The notes: generated from the sequence alone by a model not told the origin. DNA of 64,000 bases from Cellulophaga algicola DSM 14237 (GCF_000186265.1 NC_014934.1:1178001-1242000), one strand, 5' to 3'; counted from the stretch's first letter, positions 18,701 through 27,481 are shown. Numbers and translations are program-made.

Positions 18701-19288
18701 TTGCTTTTTAGTGTCAAATGCTTTCCACTCCTCTGCCGTAAAAGCAATAATATCTTCATCAGAAACAGCATTTACTGTTGCATTACCTTCTTTTTCAAAA
18801 AGAGCAATCAATGTAATTATGTCTTCTGCCTTATTAGAATTATTATTATACCAAGAGTTGAACAACTGAATAAAAATCCACTGTGTCCATTTATAATACT
18901 CCGGAGTAGACGTACGTACTTCTCTACTCCAATCAAAAGAGAAACCAATTTTATCTAATTGCTCTCTATATCTTTTAATATTAGTTGCTGTAGTTGTTGC
19001 TGGATGCTGCCCTGTTTGAATAGCATATTGTTCTGCTGGCAAGCCAAAAGAATCATATCCCATTGGGTGCAATACATTAAACCCCTTATGTCTTTTATAA
19101 CGTGCATAAATATCACTAGCAATATACCCTAACGGATGCCCAACATGGAGTCCTGCTCCAGAAGGATAAGGAAACATATCTAAGACATAAAACTTTTCTT
19201 TATCAGAATTGTTCTCTGCTTTAAACGTTTGGTTTTCTGCCCAATATTTTTGCCATTTGGCTTCAATTTCTGTGAAATCGTAGTTCAT
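15773..19288 (-). CDS. leuS: Leucyl-tRNA synthetase with in-frame nuclease-domain insertion
   Basis: Charges tRNA-Leu in the cytoplasm. HVGH is at residues 48-51, the editing-site TTRPDT at 439-444 and KMSKS at 941-945, so the catalytic core, editing domain and anticodon domain are all present. At 1171 residues it is far longer than typical bacterial enzymes (roughly 800-950). Residues 292-435 are an extra DUF559 nuclease-like module lying just before TTRPDT. Residues about 783-880, between GTSAFVHR and THVDVSFVNASDEL, are longer than I expect for this group. Residues 921-932 and 1011-1022 are translated palindromic repeats. The frame is unbroken throughout, and as leuS is normally essential the enzyme is presumably active. 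Confidence 0.95.
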   Translation of the reverse strand: MNYDFTEIEAKWQKYWAENQTFKAENNSDKEKFYVLDMFPYPSGAGLHVGHPLGYIASDIYARYKRHKGFNVLHPMGYDSFGLPAEQYAIQTGQHPATTTATNIKRYREQLDKIGFSFDWSREVRTSTPEYYKWTQWIFIQLFNSWYNNNSNKAEDIITLIALFEKEGNATVNAVSDEDIIAFTAEEWKAFDTKKQQELLLQYRLTYLAETEVNWCPELGTVLANDEIVNGVSERGGHPVIRKKMTQWSMRISAYAQRLLDDLTTVDWPQPLKDSQTNWIGRSQGASVTFQILPLAPSEGKGTAPGYMTGGNNSHLLLEKAKEMRNNPTEAEAVLWESLKGKNSGDKFRRQHLIADFIVDFVCLSKKLVIEVDGAIHDTQKEADQVRTDVLNARGFKVIRFTNEEVIGDLDTVLKSITNELAISKEVPPSGVRGIDVFTTRPDTIFGVSFMTLAPEHELVAKITTPEQKAAVDAYIEATAKRSERERMADVKTISGVFTGAYAEHPFTKEPIPIWIGDYVLAGYGTGAVMAVPCGDQRDYDFAKKFNIAIPNVFEGVDISEEAHADKDKTVIANSDFLSGLPYKKAMKLAIYELEKIGQGKGKINYRLRDAVFSRQRYWGEPFPVYYVDGMPQMIDAKHLPIALPEVEKYLPTETGEPPLGNATVWAWDTVSNQVVDNSKINNATVWPLELNTMPGWAGSSFYFNRYMDPNNENEIFSKEAMDYWQDVDLYIGGSEHATGHLLYARFWQKFLFDKGVVPKNEFAKKLINQGMITGTSAFVHRVGYNISRFSDVDLTQEELDLIDELSDKYKILENTFISNDVIKLIRVYYGDVKNNEEQEHNDFVLSIDKKLTSIIEKEIEKLNLKGKVVIENNSRNYYETHVDVSFVNASDELDVEMFKNWRKEYKDATFILDNGEFYDENSSPSGRSGGEFKVSREVEKMSKSKYNVVSPDSICVEYGADSLRLYEMFLGPLEQSKPWNTAGITGTHGFLKKLWRLYHSGENGAFYVTNTPPSEGSGEDLKTLHKTIKKVQEDIENFSFNTSVSTFMIAVNELSAQKCTSREVLEALIVLVSPYAPHIAEELWSKLGHTASIATAPFPKFEASHLVESSKEYPVSFNGKMRFKLELPMDFTKDQIEEAVMAHEKTIQQLAGRAPKKVIIVPGKIINIVG
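16227..16255. repeat. GC-rich palindromic repeat, solo copy R1 in leuS
   Basis: Core ACCCCTCC-GAA-GGAGGGGT (16237-16255), preceded by TCCTCCCCCG. It is strikingly GC-rich against its AT-rich surroundings. It is translated in leuS as NTPPSEGSGED and keeps the frame. It has the same architecture as R2-R4. Confidence 0.8.
16493..16524. repeat. GC-rich palindromic repeat, solo copy R2 in leuS
   Basis: Core CCTCCCC-GAA-GGGGAGG (16505-16521), preceded by TTCCCCTCCCGA. Translated in leuS as NSSPSGRSGGEF just before the VSREVEKMSKS segment. Same orientation as R1 and R3. Confidence 0.8.
17985..18010. repeat. Terminal palindromic repeat R3 of the leuS insertion
   Basis: Reads ATCCCCCTAACCCCC then GAAGGGGGAAC on the plus strand: a CCCCC/GGGGG palindrome around CGAA. 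Translated in leuS as VPPSGVRGI. It is the inverted partner of R4. Confidence 0.8.
18381..18416. repeat. Terminal palindromic repeat R4 of the leuS insertion
   Basis: Reads GTTCCCTTTCCTTCGGAGG then GGGCTAGGGGGAGGAT on the plus strand; its reverse complement aligns with R3 (ATCC-CCCTA-CCCC-GAAGG-GGAAC). Translated in leuS as ILPLAPSEGKGT. Opposite orientation to R3, which makes the pair look like terminal inverted repeats. Confidence 0.8.
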
Positions 19289-19329
19289 TATATAAAGTTT
19301 GTTTAAACCCTGATGGTTTTAATGCGGAG

Positions 19330-19337
19330 CAAAAATA
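19330..19337 (-). promoter_or_regulatory. Candidate -7 box of leuS
   Basis: TATTTTTG on the minus strand, matching TAnnTTTG, about 42 bases before the leuS ATG. The rest of the 309-base leuS/ftsX divergent gap (19289-19597) shows nothing else I can name beyond general AT richness. Confidence 0.4.
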
Positions 19338-19597
19338 CCTTTATTATGGGAAAAAGGAAAAGATAATGGCCGCTTAGCATTAACAATTACATCAGAAACA
19401 AGAATTTAGACCTATAACCAACCTTATATTAGGTCACAAATTAACATGCATTATTGATTACTCAAATATGAAAACGACCTTTTTAAGCACTAAAAGCATC
19501 ATTTATAGTAAAAAACAAGATATTATTAGCACAAAATGTTAACAGTGATTTCATATTAAATATACTTTCCTATTTTTACATATCGTTTTCACAAATT

Positions 19598-20476
19598 ATG
19601 AGTAAATCTTTCGAGCGCTATCAACAACGTAAATTAATATCGAGCTATTTTTCTGTAGTCTTAAGCATAGGTCTTGTGCTTTTTCTATTAGGTATTTTAG
19701 GCTTATTGGTTTTAAATACAAAAAAACTAGCCGATCATTTTAAAGAACAAATAACCATCTCTGTCTTTTTAAAAGACAATGCAAAGCAGGTAGAAATAGA
19801 CCAACTCCAGAAAAGCTTAGTCATGGCAGCATATACCAAAGCCGCTACCTACGTTTCTAAAGAAGAAGCAGCAGCACAGCACAGCGAAGATATTGGCGAA
19901 AATTTTCAAGATTTCCTAGGGTATAATCCACTAAAAAACTCCATTGATGTTCAATTAAATGCAGATTTTGTGACCCCAGAGCAACTAGAAGAAATAGCAA
20001 CAGAAATTACAACCAAAGGATATGTAGAAGAAGTTAGCTATGACAAACCATTAATTGGTTTACTTAATGAAAATGTAAAACGAATTAGCTTCTGGATTTT
20101 AGTAGCCAGTAGCATTTTTACTTTTATTGCCGTTTTACTCATTAACAGCTCCATACGCCTGTCTATCTATTCCAAGCGTTTTATTATTAAAACGATGCAA
20201 ATGGTAGGCGCTACCAAAGTGTTTATTCGCAAACCATTTATTTGGACAAATATTAAACTAGGCCTACTGGGCGCTATTTTAGCAATGCTCGCATTAGCCG
20301 GAGTTTTATACTATGTGAATGAAAATTTCCCAGAATTGGGCCTCATGGAAGACCCTATTATTCTCCTGATTCTTTTTTCTAGTGTTTTTATTTTAGGCTT
20401 GTTAATTTCACTTATTAGCACCTACTTTGCAACACAACGTTTTTTAAATCTAAGAACAGACGAATTATATTATTAA
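19598..20476 (+). CDS. ftsX: Cell division protein FtsX
   Basis: Membrane subunit of the FtsEX ABC-like complex, which couples septum formation to periplasmic peptidoglycan hydrolases. The 292-residue protein has one N-terminal helix (about 20-42), an extracytoplasmic domain (about 45-165) and three C-terminal helices, the usual FtsX layout, with the FtsX-type segment KTMQMVGATKVFIRKPF between helices two and three. ftsE is not adjacent, as is common in Bacteroidota. It starts a tight run with DUF3098, uppP and truB. Confidence 0.93.
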   Translation: MSKSFERYQQRKLISSYFSVVLSIGLVLFLLGILGLLVLNTKKLADHFKEQITISVFLKDNAKQVEIDQLQKSLVMAAYTKAATYVSKEEAAAQHSEDIGENFQDFLGYNPLKNSIDVQLNADFVTPEQLEEIATEITTKGYVEEVSYDKPLIGLLNENVKRISFWILVASSIFTFIAVLLINSSIRLSIYSKRFIIKTMQMVGATKVFIRKPFIWTNIKLGLLGAILAMLALAGVLYYVNENFPELGLMEDPIILLILFSSVFILGLLISLISTYFATQRFLNLRTDELYY

Positions 20477-20485
20477 ATTTGCAGC

Positions 20486-20749
20486 ATGGCATACAAGAGC
20501 GACAATTCAAATCCGGATTCTAAAAAAGAATTTATCTTTCAAAATAAGAATTACACCTTCATGTTTATTGGCCTTGCTTTTATAGTAATAGGGTTTATAT
20601 TAATGAGCGGCGGAGGTAGTGATGACCCTAACGTTTTTAATCCTGAAATATATAGTTTTAGAAGAATCCGTTTAGCACCAACGCTTGTCCTTATAGGCTT
20701 AGGTATAGAAATCTACGCTATTTTGTTGAACCCTCATAAGAAAAATTAA
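20486..20749 (+). CDS. DUF3098 membrane protein
   Basis: An 87-residue protein with two predicted helices (about 26-42 and 67-81) joined by a loop containing NPEIYSFRRIRLAPT, the DUF3098 mark. The family is confined to Bacteroidota and is regularly found between ftsX and uppP, as here; the start is nine bases past the ftsX stop and the stop abuts the uppP TTG. Function unknown; the context suggests envelope or division. Confidence 0.85.
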   Translation: MAYKSDNSNPDSKKEFIFQNKNYTFMFIGLAFIVIGFILMSGGGSDDPNVFNPEIYSFRRIRLAPTLVLIGLGIEIYAILLNPHKKN

Positions 20750-21544
20750 TTGGAAGTTATAGACGCAATAATCCTCGGGATAATTCAAGGATTAACAGAA
20801 TTTCTACCTGTTTCATCAAGTGGACATTTAGAATTAGGAAAAGCTATTTTAGGAGACCATTCTGTACCCGAAGAGAGCCTTTTATTCACGGTAGTTCTTC
20901 ATTTTGCAACAGCATTGAGTACGCTTGTTGTTTTTAGAAAAGATGTTTGGGAATTACTTTGTGGACTTTTTCAATTTAAATGGAATGAAGAAACTCAATT
21001 CTCTATAAAAATTATTATTTCAATGCTACCAGCTGTTTTTGTTGGTTTGTTTTTTGAAAAACAATTAGAAAGCTTTTTTGGCGGCAATGTTCGCTTTGTA
21101 GGCTTCATGCTACTAGTTACTGCAGTACTTCTTTACTTAGCAGACAAAGCTAAAGACACGGATAAAAAAGTTAGTTTTAAAAGTGCCTTTTTGGTTGGTA
21201 TTTCTCAAGCCATAGCCATGCTACCTGGTATCTCTAGAAGTGGAGCAACTATTTCTACCTCTGTATTATTAGGGGTTGATAAAACTAAAGCCGCACGTTT
21301 TTCATTTTTAATGGTAGTTCCTTTAATTTTTGGTAAGATTTTTAAAGACTTATTAGGAGGAGAACTTACTTTTGATGGAGACAATAATGTTGCTATGGGT
21401 GCCGGTTTTATTGCTGCATTTATCGCAGGATTAGGAGCTTGTACTTGGATGATTCAACTCGTTAAGAAAAGCAAGCTTTCCTATTTCGCTATTTATTGTT
21501 TAATAGTAGGGCTTATTGCCATCGCCTATGGATATTTAGCATAA
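20750..21544 (+). CDS. uppP: Undecaprenyl-diphosphatase UppP (BacA)
   Basis: Recycles the cell-wall lipid carrier by removing one phosphate from undecaprenyl diphosphate; integral inner-membrane enzyme, 264 residues. Both signature regions are intact: GLTEFLPVSSSGHLEL at residues 14-29 and PGISRSGATIST in the second half. The start is a TTG at 20750, directly after the DUF3098 stop; no in-frame ATG precedes the first motif, so the TTG is required. Loss of this enzyme sensitises bacteria to bacitracin, which is how the family was named. Confidence 0.95.
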   Translation: MEVIDAIILGIIQGLTEFLPVSSSGHLELGKAILGDHSVPEESLLFTVVLHFATALSTLVVFRKDVWELLCGLFQFKWNEETQFSIKIIISMLPAVFVGLFFEKQLESFFGGNVRFVGFMLLVTAVLLYLADKAKDTDKKVSFKSAFLVGISQAIAMLPGISRSGATISTSVLLGVDKTKAARFSFLMVVPLIFGKIFKDLLGGELTFDGDNNVAMGAGFIAAFIAGLGACTWMIQLVKKSKLSYFAIYCLIVGLIAIAYGYLA

Positions 21545-21564
21545 CACACACTTAAAAATAGCTA

Positions 21565-22275
21565 TTGAAAACTAAAGAAGATTTTTTAGAAGGACAAACA
21601 CTTTTGATTGACAAACCATTAGAATGGTCTTCTTTCCAAGCGGTTAATTCTATTAAATGGAGTATCCGAAGAAAATTTGAGCTTAAAAAAATAAAAGTTG
21701 GTCACGCGGGCACCTTAGATCCTTTAGCGACAGGATTGCTGTTAATTTGCACAGGGAAATCTACCAAAACAATTAACGAACTTCAAGGTCAAGCAAAAGA
21801 ATATACAGGAACTATAACTTTAGGAGGTACCACACCTTCTTATGATTTAGAATCTGAAATTAATGAAACCTTTCCTACCGAACATATTACCGAGGCCTTA
21901 ATAAAAGAAGCTACTCAGCAATTTTTAGGTGAAATTGAACAAGCGCCACCTATTTTTTCAGCTTTAAAAAAAGACGGAAAACGTTTGTATGAATATGCAA
22001 GAGAAGGTATTGAAGTAGAAATAAAAAAGCGGCCAATTACTATTCACGAATTTGAGATTACCGCTATTGAAGATAACATAGTATCTTTTAGAGTAGCATG
22101 CAGCAAAGGCACCTATATTAGGTCTTTAGCCCATGATTTTGGGATTGCCCTGAAATCTGGAGCACATTTATCATCACTTAGAAGAACCAAAATAGGGAAT
22201 TACAACGTAGATAATGCTATAACCACAGAGGCATTTAATAAGTTATTAAATCCTGAATCTGAAGAAAATCTTTAG
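21565..22275 (+). CDS. truB: tRNA pseudouridine-55 synthase
   Basis: Makes pseudouridine 55 in the T-loop of tRNAs. The 236-residue product shows LLIDKPLEWSSFQAV, the catalytic motif GHAGTLDPLATGLL with Asp52, and the C-terminal CSKGTYIRSLAHDFG segment. It starts with TTG at 21565, 20 bases after uppP; there is no alternative ATG before the conserved N-terminal strand. It lacks a long PUA tail, usual for Bacteroidota TruB. Confidence 0.95.
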   Translation: MKTKEDFLEGQTLLIDKPLEWSSFQAVNSIKWSIRRKFELKKIKVGHAGTLDPLATGLLLICTGKSTKTINELQGQAKEYTGTITLGGTTPSYDLESEINETFPTEHITEALIKEATQQFLGEIEQAPPIFSALKKDGKRLYEYAREGIEVEIKKRPITIHEFEITAIEDNIVSFRVACSKGTYIRSLAHDFGIALKSGAHLSSLRRTKIGNYNVDNAITTEAFNKLLNPESEENL

Positions 22276-22345
22276 AAAAAGAGCATTTTCGTTGTTGTTC
22301 AACGATTTGATAAAATAATATTCTAAAAAAGTGGTTAATAGGAAT

Positions 22346-23083
22346 ATGAGTTTAAATAAAAGTCAACTTTCATTATTAATCACAATTTTTTCAATGGCCA
22401 TAGTGGTGTTGGGTTTATACAACGTACATTTAGGTTCATCGGAAAAAGAAGAGTATGTAGTGGAATTAGCTTTACTTGAGGAAGATCCTGAAGAACTTTT
22501 AGACGAAGAGGAACAAGAACTACAAGACCAAAAAGAAGCAGAAGCTATTAAAAGTCACATGGCTTTTAATGAAACAGCTAAAGCGAGTCAAGGAAACCCA
22601 GAGCCTTTAAAGACATTAGAAGAATTAATGGAAGAAGCAGAAAATGCCTCTGACAGCGATGAACCTAACGAACTTCTAACATCTGATTCTGGCGCATATG
22701 CTGCAAATTTAAAAGAACTTAAAAAAAAGCGTCAAGAAGCAAAACAATTACTTGGTGAACGCGAAGCTCAGAAAGATGTACCTACTAATAATTTAGCAAA
22801 ACGCAGGACATCTATCTCTTACTCCTTAATAGACAGAAACCACTACAACTTACCTGTACCCATTTACACATGTATTGAAGGCGGTAAAATTGTAGTTAAT
22901 ATTGTCGTAGATAGTCAAGGTACTGTAACAGATGCCAACTTTAATAAAAGCAGCTCTAGCACTAGCAATGGTTGCTTAATAGATAATGCTTTAGAATATG
23001 CCTATAAAGCATCTTTCAATAAATCTACAAAAGATAGCCAGAAAGGTACCATCACCTATTTATTCCAAGAGAAGGCCCGCTAA
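22346..23083 (+). CDS. TonB-like membrane-anchored protein
   Basis: A single N-terminal transmembrane helix (about 9-27) is followed by a long acidic, Glu-rich linker with coiled-coil character (about 35-150) and a C-terminal domain of about 90 residues resembling the TonB C-terminal fold (GGKIVVNIVVDSQGTVTDAN). It probably spans the periplasm, but the usual proline-rich linker is absent and no exbBD genes are adjacent, so coupling to TonB receptors is inference. I chose the ATG at 22346; a GTG at 22331 would add five residues. The 3' end overlaps the convergent thioredoxin-fold gene by 24 bases. Confidence 0.7.
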   Translation: MSLNKSQLSLLITIFSMAIVVLGLYNVHLGSSEKEEYVVELALLEEDPEELLDEEEQELQDQKEAEAIKSHMAFNETAKASQGNPEPLKTLEELMEEAENASDSDEPNELLTSDSGAYAANLKELKKKRQEAKQLLGEREAQKDVPTNNLAKRRTSISYSLIDRNHYNLPVPIYTCIEGGKIVVNIVVDSQGTVTDANFNKSSSSTSNGCLIDNALEYAYKASFNKSTKDSQKGTITYLFQEKAR

Positions 23084-23695
23084 TAAATCTTCCGCAGTAT
23101 GTACCCCTTTATCTTTTGTATACCAAATTTGCAAATCTTGCTTAAATTCTGGCGTTAACGTCCCGTGTGTATTTTTATAATCATTAACCAATTGAGTTGC
23201 CTTAGAAGGTCTTGGACCCCACTCTGAAAATACAGTATTCGTAGCATCATCAATCATTATTAACTTAGGAATAGATAAGGTGCCATTGTACAAAAATTGA
23301 TTCATCAATTCTAAGTTTTCATCACGGAGAATAACTTTAAAATCAATATTAGGATTGAGACTCGCTAATTTATTCATTACAGGCATAGTTTGCGCAGCAT
23401 CACCACACCAGCTTTCTGTAAGTACCAACCAGGTAACTTTTCTTTGAACGCTCTCTATTTTTTCTATTATATCCTCTGAAAACTTAAGCGTTTTATCTAA
23501 ACGTTTCATACGTTTATTATTAAGCAGGGTATAATCTGCAAGCGCTTCATTTTGAACGGTTCCTGTAGATTTTTTATCTACTACTAAATCTGAAACTGTA
23601 GTTCTATATTCTTGATAAGTCATTGCCTTAGCTAGGCTTGCCTTTAGTAATTCTGAAACTTCTTGGGAGTTCTTTTTGGTAGCTACGATATTCAT
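23060..23695 (-). CDS. Thioredoxin-fold protein with a single active-site cysteine
   Basis: A 211-residue protein of the bacterial thioredoxin-like family that carries TESWCGDAAQTMPV at residues 94-107. The classical WCxxC is reduced to WCGDA, so only Cys97 remains and a two-cysteine disulfide exchange is not possible in the usual way. The core fold continues through GTLSIPKLIMID, with the cis-proline before KL. No signal peptide, so cytoplasmic. It follows the YitT gene by 86 bases and may or may not belong to that operon. The substrate is unknown. Confidence 0.8.
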   Translation of the reverse strand: MNIVATKKNSQEVSELLKASLAKAMTYQEYRTTVSDLVVDKKSTGTVQNEALADYTLLNNKRMKRLDKTLKFSEDIIEKIESVQRKVTWLVLTESWCGDAAQTMPVMNKLASLNPNIDFKVILRDENLELMNQFLYNGTLSIPKLIMIDDATNTVFSEWGPRPSKATQLVNDYKNTHGTLTPEFKQDLQIWYTKDKGVHTAEDLLAGLLLE

Positions 23696-23781
23696 GATTG
23701 TTTTATTTGGGGTAAAATTAATAGCTAAGTTTTATATAAAAACTGAGTTACATCATGTTTGTAGAAAAAAGGAGCGAAAAC

Positions 23782-24714
23782 TTACAAATGTCTTTTTTTT
23801 ATCATTCCACCTCTGGTGTCGTTAATACTATTCATTACCACAAAAGCATGAGCATCTATTTTAGATATTTCTATATTCAACCTACGTATCTCTAGCCTTG
23901 TGATAACGGTATAAATAACATCATAATCTTTCTGAGCGCCCCCATCTTTACTAAAACCTCCTTTGGCTCTATATATCGTTAAACCTCTACCTAATTTTTC
24001 AGAAATCATAACTCTAATTTCTTCACTCTTATTAGAAATAATGGTAACCCCTGTATATTCCTCAATACCATCTACCACAAAGTCTAAGGTCTTGGAAGCA
24101 GACAAATAGGTTAACATAGAATATAAAGCTGTTTCTATAGATAAGAAATAGGCCGCTGCTAAAAAGATAACAATGTTAATTAAGATAATGATATCGCCAA
24201 TTGTAGTGCCTAGTTTTCTACTTAAAAAAATAGCTAGCACTTCTGTGCCATCTAATACACCACCCCCTCTAATAGATAAACCTATCCCTGCTCCTAAGAA
24301 AAACCCTCCAAAAACAGCAACTAAGAGCTTGTCTTGGGTAATTTCCGGAAAATGCACGGTAGATAACACCAGGGCCAAGCCTAGAATAGCAATTGCAGCT
24401 TTTATGGCAAATGTTTTACCGATAACCTTATAACCAAGTATCAAAAAAGGAACATTCACCACAATTATCAAAATAGGCAATGGCAGTTCAAAAATTTCTG
24501 TAGCAAGCAACGAAATACCAGTTGCCCCGCCATCTATAAATTGATTAGGGAGTAAAAAACTTTCCAACCCAAAGGCTGCAGAAAAAATACCCACTAGAAT
24601 AAAAAGCATATCTTTTAAGAATGCCTTGAAACCCACACGAAGTTTTCTAGATCTTTTAAGGTAGGCTCCAGCATGGCCCAATAAACGGTATCCTTTTGTT
24701 TTGCTATTTGGCAT
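23782..24714 (-). CDS. YitT family membrane protein
   Basis: A 310-residue integral membrane protein with five or six helices (FLLPNQFIDGGATGIS is the family mark at about 53-68) and a C-terminal cytoplasmic DUF2179 domain (about 215-305, GRGLTIYRAKGGFSKDG). The role of the family is not established. It begins nine bases after the TolC-like gene, so it is the last member of the export operon, although such operons do not generally require it. Confidence 0.88.
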   Translation of the reverse strand: MPNSKTKGYRLLGHAGAYLKRSRKLRVGFKAFLKDMLFILVGIFSAAFGLESFLLPNQFIDGGATGISLLATEIFELPLPILIIVVNVPFLILGYKVIGKTFAIKAAIAILGLALVLSTVHFPEITQDKLLVAVFGGFFLGAGIGLSIRGGGVLDGTEVLAIFLSRKLGTTIGDIIILINIVIFLAAAYFLSIETALYSMLTYLSASKTLDFVVDGIEEYTGVTIISNKSEEIRVMISEKLGRGLTIYRAKGGFSKDGGAQKDYDVIYTVITRLEIRRLNIEISKIDAHAFVVMNSINDTRGGMIKKRHL

Positions 24715-24723
24715 GTTATAACC

Positions 24724-26124
24724 TTATAAATCTTTAGGATTTATCGCTAAGCTATTAAATAATTTGGCTTTAGTTACAAAGAATTTATTTTGAACAGAAT
24801 TTTGTTTCAATTTAGATTCTATAAGTTTATTTTCTCTTGAATTGATTAAAAATAAAGAGCTTTCTCCGAAGCTAAACTTACGCTCTTCTGCTGCTAATAA
24901 AGTTTCATAGTTTTCTACCATATCTGCAATAAGTACATTCTGCTTTTCAAAAGATGCTAACTCACGGTACATTGCAATTACCTTATTTCTAATGACGATC
25001 TCCGCATTATCTAATTCGTATTTTGCATCTTGTAATTTAAATTTTGCTAATTTTAAATCTCCTCGTTCTTTTCTTAAGAATAGCGGCAATTGAAAGCGGA
25101 TACCTCCTTTATAATAATCGGTTAGTAATGAATTAAAATACTCGGGTGTTTCGGTTAAAAAATTATATTCAATTTCTATTTTTGGTAATAATTTATTCGC
25201 CTTTAAATTTTTATCTACCCGTAACCCATCCATTTTATAGGTAAGTGATTTTAATTTAGGGTGATTTTCTATGGTAAAACTATCTAGAGGCACTCCATTA
25301 ATTCCTAAAGTTTTATTGATATCTTCAGCCACATTTTCATCAGGAATAACATTTTCCTGAAGTTCAATAGGCACATTATCTAACCATAAAAAGCTTGAAA
25401 GCTCTAATGATTTTTGCATCAATCTAACTTTTGCTTGTTCTAAATTTAATGCTCTGTCTTGTAAGGTTATGGTAGCCTCAACGGTATCAATTGCTGCAAT
25501 TTGCCCTGAATACGCACTTTTTTTAACCCCATCTAGACGAATGTCTGCATTAGATAAGAAACTATCAAATATTATATTCTCATTATATGCCTGTAACCAA
25601 TCAAAATATGCTTTTGCAGCATCAAACAAAACTTGGTTTACTAAAATATCTCGGTCTGCTTTGGATTGTTCCCTAAAATACTTAGCTTTTTTCAAGGTTG
25701 CCATTCGGTCATTAATCCAAAGTCCTTGACCAATAGACATACTTACCCCTGCACTATACAAGCCATCATCAGGAACCGTAGCTTCAGGATTTAAATACAC
25801 TCCTTCATTTTGTTCAAAGGCACCTTTAAAATTCACCCCATACCAGGTAGGAATCTTAAAAACAGCATTTATTTTTTCGTAATACTCAGTCCCTTTAAAT
25901 TGTTTGGTTCCATAATCTACCTCAATTTTAGGATCAAAACCTCCCCTAGCTTTTAACAGGTTTGCCTGCCCTATATCTAGAGTTAACGCTGCTTGTTTTG
26001 CTATGGGATGATATTTTTTTACATACCCTAAATACTCCTTGAAGTTTAGCACCTCCGCACCCAAGTCTTGTGCACTTACACAAAAGCTAAAAAATAAAAG
26101 ACTGTACAAAAAAACTTTACTCAT
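24724..26124 (-). CDS. TolC-family outer membrane channel
   Basis: A 466-residue outer membrane efflux protein with a Sec signal peptide (cut after about FCVSAQ) and two long helical repeats of the OEP type, ending in the ESKLKQNSVQN coiled-coil stretch. It would form the exit duct of a type I export complex. Its start overlaps the HlyD stop by one base, and it is transcribed together with the ABC and HlyD genes, so the three form a complete tripartite pump. No substrate gene is adjacent. Confidence 0.88.
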   Translation of the reverse strand: MSKVFLYSLLFFSFCVSAQDLGAEVLNFKEYLGYVKKYHPIAKQAALTLDIGQANLLKARGGFDPKIEVDYGTKQFKGTEYYEKINAVFKIPTWYGVNFKGAFEQNEGVYLNPEATVPDDGLYSAGVSMSIGQGLWINDRMATLKKAKYFREQSKADRDILVNQVLFDAAKAYFDWLQAYNENIIFDSFLSNADIRLDGVKKSAYSGQIAAIDTVEATITLQDRALNLEQAKVRLMQKSLELSSFLWLDNVPIELQENVIPDENVAEDINKTLGINGVPLDSFTIENHPKLKSLTYKMDGLRVDKNLKANKLLPKIEIEYNFLTETPEYFNSLLTDYYKGGIRFQLPLFLRKERGDLKLAKFKLQDAKYELDNAEIVIRNKVIAMYRELASFEKQNVLIADMVENYETLLAAEERKFSFGESSLFLINSRENKLIESKLKQNSVQNKFFVTKAKLFNSLAINPKDL

Positions 26125-27473
26125 TATTTCTTATCCTTAGTTGCTGTTGCGTTTGGCTGATAATAGTTGGGCGGAAAACCATTTAATTGTCGCCATAACT
26201 CATACCAAATTGGCACATCTTCTAACAAGGCTATTGTATTTGCGCCAGAGCCCACACGAATCTCGTTGGGCCATGCTTGATCTTCTGAGTCTTGCGCTAA
26301 AAGAATGCGGTATTTTCCATTGGGACTAATGAATGTTTCTACAGCCACTACAACTCCGCCATAAGTACCATAAGATGCATTTGGCCAACCGCTAAATACA
26401 ATAGCAGGCCATCCATCAAACTCTATACGCACTTTCTCTCCTTTATGTATTAAAGGCAAATCTAAAGGCGCTACAAACATCTCTACCGCTTTATCATACA
26501 CAGAGGGCATAATACCCACCAATTTATCACCTTCTTTAAAAGTTTCACCAATACCCGCCTGAATTGCTTTGTTTATGTACCCACTTTGTGGCGCTTTAAT
26601 GTAATACATATCATTTCGCATTTCATAATTGGTAAACTGATTTTCTAATTTTGTTACCTGTGCTTGCGAATCGTATTGCCCTGATTGCGCACTATACATA
26701 TCACTTTGCGCTTTAGATATTTTATCCGTGTACGCCGTTTGTACACTACTTATTGCTACTGAAGCATTTAAAATTTCATTCCTACTTGCTAATAATTTAT
26801 TCTGTTGAGAAATTAATTTAGCCTGTGTCTCCTGCAACTTTAACCTTTTTTCTTCTACATCTGTAACTGCCTTTAGCCCCTCTTCTTGCAACAGCACAGT
26901 ACGATCATATTGACGTTCTGATATTTCAAGATTAGTTGCTGCCGCCATTAAATCAATACTATCACTCTGTACTTTTAACTTTGCTTGTAACAATTTATTT
27001 TTAGCTTGTTGCAATTTCAAACCTCGTTCTGTGGCCAATGCACCAATTTGATTATTCAGCGCTTTTACTTTGCCTTCATAAGAGACTACAGACCTTTCTT
27101 TAGCTTTAATTTGGTCTCCTGTACGCTCTACCAATTTAGGATCAAAATATTCATTTTTAATTTCTGAAATAAATAGAATAGTATCTCCTTTATTTACAAA
27201 ATCGCCTTCTTGCACATACCATTTTTCTATACGTCCTGGAATAGGAGATTGTATGGTTTGCGGGCGTTGATCTGGTTTTAAAGAAGTCAAAGACCCTTTA
27301 CCACGAACATTTTGCGTCCACGGCAAAAACAAAACAATAAAACCAAACAAGGCAGATCCGATTAAAAATCTATTAAAATACTTATAGTGCCTCTTATGAA
27401 AAACGCGTTGCGTAGACTTATAGCCAGAAAGGTCTACTTTTTCATTTAATACGTTATTAGATATATTAAGCAT
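26124..27473 (-). CDS. HlyD-family membrane fusion protein
   Basis: Periplasmic adaptor of 449 residues. One N-terminal helix (about 37-55), a lipoyl/biotinyl-like half-motif (IPGRIEKWYVQEGDFVNKGD at about 76-95), a long coiled coil (about 125-285) and a second half-motif (KAPQSGYINKA). It links the inner-membrane ABC protein to the TolC-like channel. The one-base overlap with the next gene and the eight-base gap from the ABC gene indicate one transcript. Confidence 0.9.
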   Translation of the reverse strand: MLNISNNVLNEKVDLSGYKSTQRVFHKRHYKYFNRFLIGSALFGFIVLFLPWTQNVRGKGSLTSLKPDQRPQTIQSPIPGRIEKWYVQEGDFVNKGDTILFISEIKNEYFDPKLVERTGDQIKAKERSVVSYEGKVKALNNQIGALATERGLKLQQAKNKLLQAKLKVQSDSIDLMAAATNLEISERQYDRTVLLQEEGLKAVTDVEEKRLKLQETQAKLISQQNKLLASRNEILNASVAISSVQTAYTDKISKAQSDMYSAQSGQYDSQAQVTKLENQFTNYEMRNDMYYIKAPQSGYINKAIQAGIGETFKEGDKLVGIMPSVYDKAVEMFVAPLDLPLIHKGEKVRIEFDGWPAIVFSGWPNASYGTYGGVVVAVETFISPNGKYRILLAQDSEDQAWPNEIRVGSGANTIALLEDVPIWYELWRQLNGFPPNYYQPNATATKDKK

Positions 27474-27481
27474 AGCTCTCT

